A DNA stretch of 64,000 bases, taken from assembly GCF_003144115.1 (NCBI RefSeq), contig NW_020312004.1, positions 712,871 to 776,870 on the forward strand, in the 5' to 3' direction. The stretch comes from Tilletiopsis washingtonensis (taxonomy: Eukaryota; Basidiomycota; Exobasidiomycetes; Entylomatales). The notes under the pieces were generated by a model. It made no database searches. It was not told where the DNA came from and worked only from the letters and a program-made list of their open reading frames with translations. Every line of letters begins with the position of its first letter. The stretch's first letter is position 1. Shown in pieces: positions 56,501 to 64,000 of the stretch. A program made the position numbers and the translations under genes.

Positions 56501-56659
56501 CAGCAGAGGAGCGGTCCGGTTCCTGGCCTGCTCGCAGGAGGAGCTCAATGAGCTTGTTCTCGCAGCCGCGAGCCTTCTCACCCAAACACGATGATAGCAA
56601 GCCGCTGACGCTTCGCTTCGCTCCCCTCTTCCTCTCCCATCCCTCCGTCCTGGTGACGC
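53515..56659. other. Gene-poor 3.1-kb region
   Basis: GC-rich DNA with overlapping open frames on both strands and no recognisable domain, apart from one weak candidate at 55579. The part immediately upstream of SSU72 is presumably its promoter. A pyrimidine-rich, less GC-rich patch (about 54930-55080, CTCTCCC/CATCC words) could be a promoter of a plus-strand transcript. Confidence 0.5.
55579..56049 (+). CDS. Hypothetical ORF (156 codons), weak
   Basis: ATG is followed by ASSSAARSISPELQRFSADLD, a Ser-rich plausible protein start, then proline- and arginine-rich sequence (RLPEPPRHRAVWP) and YDPADDEGASRAAQ. Possible donors GTGCGT and GTGAGC occur in the last third, so it could be a first exon of a longer spliced gene. 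I found no convincing second exon before 56660. The family is not recognised. Confidence 0.3.
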
Positions 56660-59600
56660 ATGATGCCCTTTCCCTCGCCTCGTCGCGGGAATACGCCGTC
56701 CGTCTCGCCCACGTCCATCTCTGCGCCCTTCAACGTGGTGCACGGCGGCGCGCCTGTGTCTCGCCTGCGCTACAACTCCACCACATCGCGCCCGACAACG
56801 GCGGGTCACGCTGGCCGCTCGCCGACGGAAAATGGCTTCGTGCTCGTCGAATCGCCGACACTGACTGACGATGGCGCCGATCGCTCGCGCTGGTCCATGC
56901 CGGGCTCCGCATATGCGCTGCGCTCGCCGCGCTCAGTGACGCTGCCTGTCCTCCCGCCTGGCGTGCTGGCGGCGGACTCGCCGTCGTACATCTCCGCACG
57001 GAGCGCCAATTCGCTCATCTCCTACTCGCGGCCGACGCGCATCCAGGCCGTCACGCTGCACTACCTCAACCGGCTGCTCGATGAGCTGCTGCTGCTGATT
57101 CTGACGTCGGCGCGCTCGCTGGCGACCGACCGCATCAAGACAGATGGCGTGCTGCGCGTCCTGGGCTCGACGGGCTCGGGCGCTCTGCTCGCCAAGAACG
57201 CGGTGCTGGAGGCGGAGCTGGAGATGCGCTCGTACGTGGACGGCATGCGGAAGGAGGGCAACCGCGTGCCGCTGGGGCTCAGCGCGACGAGCCGGCTCGA
57301 CGGCACTGAGGGCTTCCCGGTGAAGAGCGCGTACGAGGCGGTGAGTGCGATGCAGCGGCAGCCGGGTGCGTTTCGTGCTGACCACGCGCCCCTCCCAGCT
57401 GCGCATTCGCTGCCAGTACTACAGCACGCTCGGCTCGCTCGAGGACCCCTCGCCGCACACGCCCTCGGACACGACCATCATGTCCGCCGACGGTCGCCCG
57501 ATCGCCTCGATCACGCCGCCAGTGTCCATCTACGTGACTGCGCTGCTCGAGTTCGTGGCTGAGCACATTCTCGGCAACGTTGGGCGCGTCATCGAGCGCG
57601 ACAACTCCGACGAGGCCAGTCTGACCGACCTGCGCAAGGCGCTGGAGGAGGACGAGAGCTGCTCGTCGTGGTGGGACCGCATGGCGACGCGCACAGAGGT
57701 CGAGACGCGCGAGCGGGAGCTGTCCGACGGCAAGCGCGGCTCGGCGCGGCCCTGGATGGTACCGGACGACAGCGAGCTCGACGAGGCGGCGGGCCGCAAG
57801 AAGTTCGCGCGGCAGAGCCTGAACATGGGCGGCGGAGCAGCAGGTCCTGCTGTGCGCGGACTGCTGCAGCAGCAGGCCGCAGAGCGCAGCTACAGCGCGA
57901 GCGCGCAGGGCCACGGCGAGCGCGACGCAGGTGCGCAGAGCCCTGGCAGCACGAGCATGACGCACACGACCTCGGCATCAGCGACAGCCAGCTCCCTTGC
58001 AGGCGCCAGCGCGTCGACCGGCGAGACGTCTCGTGCCGGCGAGTTTGGCACGCTGACTCGGCGGCCGAGCATGGACAAGGGCTGGGGCATCCTCACCGGT
58101 CGTCGGCGCGGCAGCTTCCGGGGCAGCCAGGACCTGTCGTCGCAGCAGCCCATCATCAAGCAGCTCTCGCCCAACGATGCGCGCCAAGCAGGTGACGAGG
58201 AGCCGGCCGACGATGACTTCGAGGCTCTCATGATGAGCGGACAGACGATGAAGGTCAGCCTGACGCCGAACCGACTGCGGACCATCGAGGTCGCCAAGGA
58301 AGAGGAGGACGGCAAGCGCAGCACGCGTCGGAGACCAGGCACTCTGACAATGCCTCTACGCGATGGAGGCGAGCTGGGTGTGCCGTCGTCGAGCGGCTCG
58401 CGAGGTGCGATCTCGCCGGCGCCAACGATGGTCTCGCGCATCAGCCAGCAGAGCTCGACGCCGAGCGTCATCGAGGAGAAGGGTCCGTACGCTGTGCCTT
58501 CCCCGCCTGCCAGTGGTGGCGTCGCGCGTGCCACTCGCAGTGGCTCTACTTCGACGAGCTCTCTCCGCGGCGCATCAAACGGCGGCCTCCGCTATCCTAG
58601 CGGCGGCAAGGCTTCCAGCCAGCCGCCGTCGGCGTATCGGGGCCCCGCAGACATGACACGGTCTCTCGACTCGGGCTCACGCGGCAGCGGCAGCGTTGGC
58701 GAGGATGTCGACGACGAGGAGCTTGACCGGCCGGCCAGCGGCAGCACTTCGCGTCTGCAACCTCGCGACGAGTCACAGACGTCCTCGATCAAGGGTATCA
58801 AGGAAGTCGTCAGCCTGCTCCAGACGACGCCGCCCAGCCCCGTCTCGCCCCCGCAGTTCGACTCCATCAGCAGTGGGCGCGAGAGCCGACAGAGCGACAT
58901 CAGCCAGCAGGGTGGCACAGAGGGCCGCAAGAGCGCGCTCGGCGGCAGACTGCGATCCGTCTTCGCCAAGCGCAGCAGCGTCAGCGGCACGTTCGCAGCT
59001 CCGCAGCCGCGGCGGGTTGGCTCCAGCGCTAGTGCGCGCAGCGGCCCATTCGGCTTTACACATACGAACGGCAGCGAGGACAATGTCGCGAGCTCGACGG
59101 GCCACTCGAGCAGCTCACAGCAAACAGCTGCTGCTGCTGCTCTCGCGCGTGCGAATCGAAATGGCGCGCCGCAGACCCCGCCCAGTGCGCTGCTGTCTGA
59201 CGGCGAAGCCACGCTGCTCGAAGATCCCGAGATCGAAGCACTGGCGCCTGTCATTCCCATCGAGAAGGACCTCACGCCGCAGGCCAAAGAGGCGCCGCTT
59301 CCGCCACTCCCTGATCTGCCGCAGCAGGACGTCGCTGAGGCGCCGGCATCAGGCCTCGTCGGCCTGTACGAAGAGCCACTGCGGCGCACGCCCACGCCGC
59401 CATCACCTGCGCCGGATCCGAACAACCCGCGCACCGAGCCGCCGAGCCGCAAGGTGCCATGGAGCTACTCGCGGAACTCGACGAGCAGCGCAGCGGCGAT
59501 CGGCGCTTCCATCCGGAGACCCGGCAGCTCCGCCGCCGTCGAGCGCAACGCCGCCGCCGCGGCAGCTATGGCCGGCAGTATGGACGGACACTCGAGCTCC

Positions 59601-60581
59601 GGACAGCATCACGCGCCTAGCGCATGGAACGCGCAGCACATCAGCGAGGATGCCTCGGGCGTCAACACGCCGACGCCCAGCCACGGAGCGATGGGCAGCA
59701 TCACTGGCGGTGCCCTGTCTGGCGACTCTGCACGCAGTTCCTTTGGCGCGCCGCGCATGTCCGCCTCTGGTGGCCGAAGCGAATTGACGCGCGCCCTGTC
59801 CGACCTCGACTTGCGCATGCGCGAGTGCACCAGCGTCGAGGAGTGCCGCCTGCTGGTGGCCCAAGCGCTGGCCGTCTCCGCTGCGGCATCAGTGCACCCC
59901 AGCAGCGGCGGCTTCCGCGCGCGGCCGGGCGCCTCTACGCCAGGTGCCTTCGTCGGCGATATTCCCGACGAGGGCTCAAGCTCGGCGTCTGTGCCGCTGC
60001 ATACGATCGGCTCGCGGCCGGCGACCGGCAAGGACTCGCTCGCGGGCGCCGCTGCTGCTCAGACCTCGCCAGCTCCGATCAGCGAGGCTCGCCCGCAGCC
60101 CCTGCTGGCGATGGCGGCGGACCACGACGTGTTCTCTGACGAGACGTCCACAACGTACAAGCAGTCCGGCGTGCTCGCCGCCTGGCTTCTCGACGGCGAG
60201 GCCGGCCCCGTTGCCGAAGCGCAGCCGGTCCGAGTGCAGCCGGCTGACGAGGCGGTCGGCGCAATGAGCTCGATGCCGTCGGACAGCACGCTCGGCGAGG
60301 ATCGTGAGGAGGACTACGAGACGGCCTACGAGCGCGACGCAGGCCTCTCGCCCGTCAAGCCGCGCTACCTGCCGCGCACGTCGCTGGGCAGCAGCACCTC
60401 GGACCAGAGCCTCGCCAACCTCTCGCTGCCCGCCGCGCCGTCCGACTCCGAGGCGACCTTCTCGCAATCGCGCGCGTCTGACCGCTCGCTCAATCGCCGC
60501 ATCAGCAACGTGCCCTCGCTGCAGTCGCAGCAGTCGTTCCGCGACGCGCAGGAGGAGCTCGAGGCCGAGATGGCTGCCTGA
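56660..60581 (+). CDS. 1287-aa protein with histone-fold-like N-terminal region and disordered tail
   Basis: Exons 56660-57340 and 57399-60581 are in phase. Two ATGs are adjacent at the start. After ~125 disordered residues a helical domain follows: RIQAVTLHYLNRLLDELLLL (from ~127), then LGSTGSGALLAKNAVLEAEL. Beyond the intron, PPVSIYVTALLEFVAEHIL (~268) and DEASLTDLRKALEEDESC (~298-315) resemble helices 2 and 3 of histone H2A (PVYLAAVLEYL..EIL; HLQLAIRNDEEL). The remaining ~950 residues are Ser/Gly/Pro-rich and disordered, with a moderately conserved-looking LTRALSDLDLRMRECTSVEE helix near residue 1030. Fungal proteins of this layout exist as uncharacterised hypotheticals. Function unknown; chromatin binding is inference. 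Confidence 0.75.
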
Positions 60582-60751
60582 GCTCGTTCCCGCTATCTAC
60601 TGCCACCTGGCTGCTACCTCACTGCTGTACCTGCTACCTGCCGCGATGCCTATCTATACCTCGTCTCCAGCCTCCCAACTGCCACACGCGCGCGCCGTCG
60701 TTGCAACGTGAGTGAGCATTTGTCTATGCGTGCGTGAAGGGAGCATTCCGT

Positions 60752-63700
60752 CTAGAATGAGAAGAGGCCGCCGCCACGGATCTTGCGGCCGCCGAAGATG
60801 TAGGCAAGCATGGTGGCGGCGAAGAGGCCGACGGTCTAGGGGAAGGGGGTGTGAGCGGCAGTGCAGAGCCCGGCAGCTCAGTAGCACGCACGAGACCAAT
60901 GGCGACCTCGACGAGGCTCTGCGCCACCTGGAAGCCCGAATTGAAGTTGCGCGTGGCGCTCGAGCCTTCGCCGACGTTGGCAAAGTTGAGCAGGCCGCCG
61001 TTGGAGAGACCGGACGGCAGCTGGTACAGGATGCCTAGTGGGGGAGGTGAGCAGATGCCAGACGCGGCCACGTCGCGCGACTCACCTGGCACAGCGACGA
61101 CGAAGGCGCGACCGTCAAAGATACGCCCGTAGATGTTGGCGAGGATGCCGACGCAGAGGCTGCCGAGCGCAGAGGTGATGTCCTGTCTGCCCTTGAGCGC
61201 CTGCGCCGTGGCAGAGAAGTGGTTGCACGCCCAGCCGGCGCAGGCAATGAGCACCATGACGGGGAACTCCTTGCGGTTCACCTTGACCTGGTTGCGCAGC
61301 GAGAGGGAGATGGAGAAGCCAGGCACGGTGAGGAGGGCGTAGTAGAGCGGCACCGTCTGCCGCCACCAGATGCCCGGCGGGTGCACCACGTCAGAGCTGC
61401 AGCCGTACGTCGTGAGCTGGCTGGTGGGCGAGCCGCTGAAGAGCAGCCAGAACGACGAGCCAATGGAGAGGCCAAAGCCGAGGAAGAGCGAGTAGATGAT
61501 GGCGTACACGAGGCGCACGGAGCCGGCGATGAGGTTCTTGCTCTGCAGCTCGAGCGAGCCGGAGAGCACGATGAAGCCGGGCAGGATGAGCACGATGGAG
61601 CCGGACACGACGGCGGCGTAGCAGAAGTACTCGGTCGAGGCGAGCGCCGAGGCGACGAAGGAGTTGATGGCGGCGAACACGATCTCGAAGACGTTGGAGA
61701 AGAGCTCGGTGGTGATGACGCTCTGGCAGAAGACGAGGAAGACGCCGAGCGGGAACGCCGCGAGCGCGTCGAGCAGACTGCCGTTGAAGCCCATCGAGCC
61801 GACGCAGATGAAGGCCGAGCAGAAGCCGCCGATGATGCACATGGGCCAGAGGCCGATGACGGGCTTGCGGCGCATCAGCTCGTCGAGCTGCTGGCTCGCC
61901 TCGGCCACGCCGACCTTGTCGTGGATGACGTTCCAGTAGATTGCGTGCATGTCGGTGAGCTTCGTCAGGTCGAGCCCGCCGGCCTGCTTGATGAACTTGG
62001 TCTCGCTCGTGTGCGTCGCGTCGTCGCCGAAGGCGAGCAGCATCAGGTTGGGCAGGTAGATGCAGCGGCAGTTGATCTCGAGCACGCGCGCCGTCTGCTG
62101 GATCTGCGTCTCGATGCGGTGCGTGGGGGCGCCGAACATCATGAGGGCACGCGCGAGCTTGAGCAGGAACTCCTGTCGCTGCAGGATGGCAGCGACGTGC
62201 ATGGTGATCTGCGGAGCGATGGGTCAGGCGATGCACGGTGACAAGTCGGCACAGGGCACTCACGAAGATCTCCTCCTTCTTGCGCTTGTCCTTGGCGCGC
62301 TTCTTGAGCTTGCGCTGCCACTCGATCTTCTGCAGCTTCTCGTCCATCTCGGGGTCGATGCTGCCGAAGTAGTCGCCGCCGTCGGCGTTGAGGCCGTCGG
62401 GCGTGTTGACAACGGACTTGGACCAGGCGTGGCGGCCCATGCCGGGACGGTGGTGCAGCACGTTGCCGATGCTGCTGCTGAGACGATAGTGATTCTTCTG
62501 CTCTGAGCTGGCATACGTGGCGCCCGTTTGGCTCCGTCCGGGCGTCAGCAGGCCAGCCGCACGTCCGCCGCGCCCCTTGATCGGCGAGTGCGGGTGGCCG
62601 TCAGGCGTGCCCGCCGTCGTGTCGTCGGGCAGAGGACTCGTGGTGCCGCTCCGGTTGCCCGGCGTGCCCGGGATAGAGCGACGTGCAGGCCGTGGCGCCG
62701 CATCGGCGACGAGCTCGGCCGTCTTGCGCAACGTCTTCTCGTTCATCTCGGGCAGCAGATAGCGGTCGAGCGTGTAGCCTGGCCGCTTGGGATTGGGGCC
62801 GAGCTGTGCGTGTGCAGGACTGACGGCGCCGATCAGGTTGCCCGTCACGGCGATCAGGCCACCGATGGTGCCGGCAGCCGAGCGACTGGCCTTTGGCCGG
62901 TCGTCGAGCGGCTCGTCAAAGCCGGCTTCGCGCGCCGCGACCTGCGCCACCTTCTTCGTGACGCCGGCCACCTTGGCCGACGTGTCGGCAATGGCCGCCG
63001 TGTACGTCGAGGTGCGCGGACTCGAGGTGCCGCTGCTGAAGAGGCTGCGTCGCGCACGATCCCGCCGGCTGTTCGTCGAGACACTGGGTGCAGTGTGGGC
63101 ACGCTCGCGCGCTAGCTCAGCGGCCACAAGGTCCGACATGTTGGCGTCGTGGCTATCGCGCATAGCCTGCTGCTGCAGCCGCATCTCTCGCGGGCCAGGC
63201 GAGTCAAGTGGACTCGTGGCGCCACTCTCCATGGCGCGCTTCTCGCGCTCAGCCTCGCGCTGCTGCTGCTCGTACAGGCGCAGCAGGTTGCCTAGCACGC
63301 CGCCGGTGTGTACGGGCCGCGCATCGAGGTTGGCAGCGGTGTCGAGCGCATCGGGCGTGCTCGCTTCTGAGTCGAGGTGCTTGCGGTTGATGCTCGGCAG
63401 GCGGCCGAGCGCAGCTGCTGGCCCGGCACCGTCCAGCGAGCTGCCTTGTCCTGCCATGAGGCGGTGGGCGCGCACCAGCCGAGCCGCGTCGCGCTCGAAC
63501 TTGGTCGGCCGCGGTCGCGGCCCCGAGTGCACGCCGCTCGAGGTGGCTACCGGCACGCTCTTGGTGTTCGTGGGCCCGCCCTGATCGTGACTCAGCGACG
63601 TGGTGGGCAGGCCCTCCTCGTCGCCGTCGCCCTTGCGGCCCATCATCGCCCGCAGCCGTGCCCAGCCCTTTGGCTGTTCGGCCGCCTCGAGCGCCTCGTT

Positions 63701-64000
63701 GGTCTTCTGGCGGCGCGGCTTGGACGGCATGCCGTCGGTCTCGCCCGGCTGGAAGTCGATGTGGCCCAGGTCAGAGTCGTTTGCCGGGTCGTAGCTGCCC
63801 GTGTCGGACGTCCAGTCGCCGCCGCCGGGCGTGCTGGTGCCGCTGACACTGGCGCTGGCCGCCCACTCGGGCGTGTCGATGCGGCGCGCGGCATGCCGGC
63901 GGCGCTGGTACTGCTGCTGCTGCACGTCGGCGTGGTGAGGCGACGAGGAACGTCCTACGCCCTGGCCCTCAGCGGCGTCGTTTGGCGAGATGTCGGCCTC
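60752..64000 (-). CDS. PRM10: PRM10/ThrE-family membrane transporter, 5' end beyond window
   Basis: Member of the ThrE / pheromone-regulated membrane protein 10 family, probably an exporter of small metabolites. In-window exons 64000-62264, 62208-61086, 61034-60892 and 60835-60752 give 1028 residues in one phase; the frame is open to base 64000. A ~575-residue polar N-terminus (poly-Gln, many SP/TP sites, basic KLKKRAKDKRKKEE just before the domain) precedes the ThrE domain: LLKLARALMMFGAPTHRIE, LPNLMLLAFGDDATHTSET, GLDLTKL..MHAIYWNVIHD, then about ten helices (GFCSAFICVGSMGF, VVSGSIVLILPGFIVLSGSL, VYAIIYSLFLGFGLSIG). It ends YIFGGRKIRGGGLFSF. Convergent with the histone-fold gene (170 bp). 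Confidence 0.92.

Overview
The window is a GC-rich nuclear segment of a filamentous or dimorphic fungus. I infer a basidiomycete, most likely Ustilaginomycotina. The support is small multi-exon genes with short GTGAGT-type introns (about 50-90 nt, rarely 300-2400 nt), a velvet regulator, a PRM10/ThrE-type transporter, a Mis13 kinetochore gene and intron-bearing nuclear tRNA-Gly genes. No bacterial features (operons, Shine-Dalgarno sites) are seen. Most gene models were built by hand from GT..AG sites and reading phase. Every complete model sums to a multiple of three, apart from the LYR gene, whose 5' end is unresolved.

Layout. 1-1.8 kb: end of an off-window gene and a 7-bp tandem repeat. 1.8-11 kb: NFS1 cysteine desulfurase (-), divergent DSN1/Mis13 (+), a LYRM2-like LYR protein (-) and a small mitochondrial-type protein (-) whose third intron is about 2.4 kb and filled with hairpins. 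11.5-20.4 kb: a giant serine-rich membrane protein (+), proteasome subunit SEM1 (-) and a CECR5/HDHD5 HAD hydrolase (+). 20.4-26.96 kb: a 6.6-kb stretch with no supportable gene, directly upstream of a VelB-like velvet regulator (+). 29-42.5 kb: NOC3 (-), a class-3 lipase (+), an ADCK1/Mcp2-like UbiB-family protein (-) and a LEA2-type membrane protein (+). 43.1-43.6 kb: two inverted intron-bearing tRNA-Gly(GCC) genes. 43.9-53.5 kb: a full-length ABCA transporter (-), a secreted berberine-bridge-type FAD oxidase (-) and the CTD phosphatase SSU72 (-). 53.5-56.7 kb is gene-poor. 56.7-64 kb: a 1287-residue protein with a histone-fold-like N-terminal segment (+) and a PRM10-family transporter (-) that runs off the right edge.

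The genes do not form one pathway. A mitochondrial theme recurs: NFS1 and LYR-motif proteins both belong to Fe-S and respiratory-chain biology, an Mcp2-like protein acts in mitochondria, and the 139-aa protein and HDHD5 look mitochondrially targeted.

The most unusual element is the intron at 10460-8084 (-). It holds at least 13 inverted repeats. The first ten are spaced at about 159 bp on average, several share the same apical sequence, and several share the same outer CAACTCG/CGAGTTG box. This looks like a diverged tandem family of hairpin units and is the best candidate for an undescribed system here.
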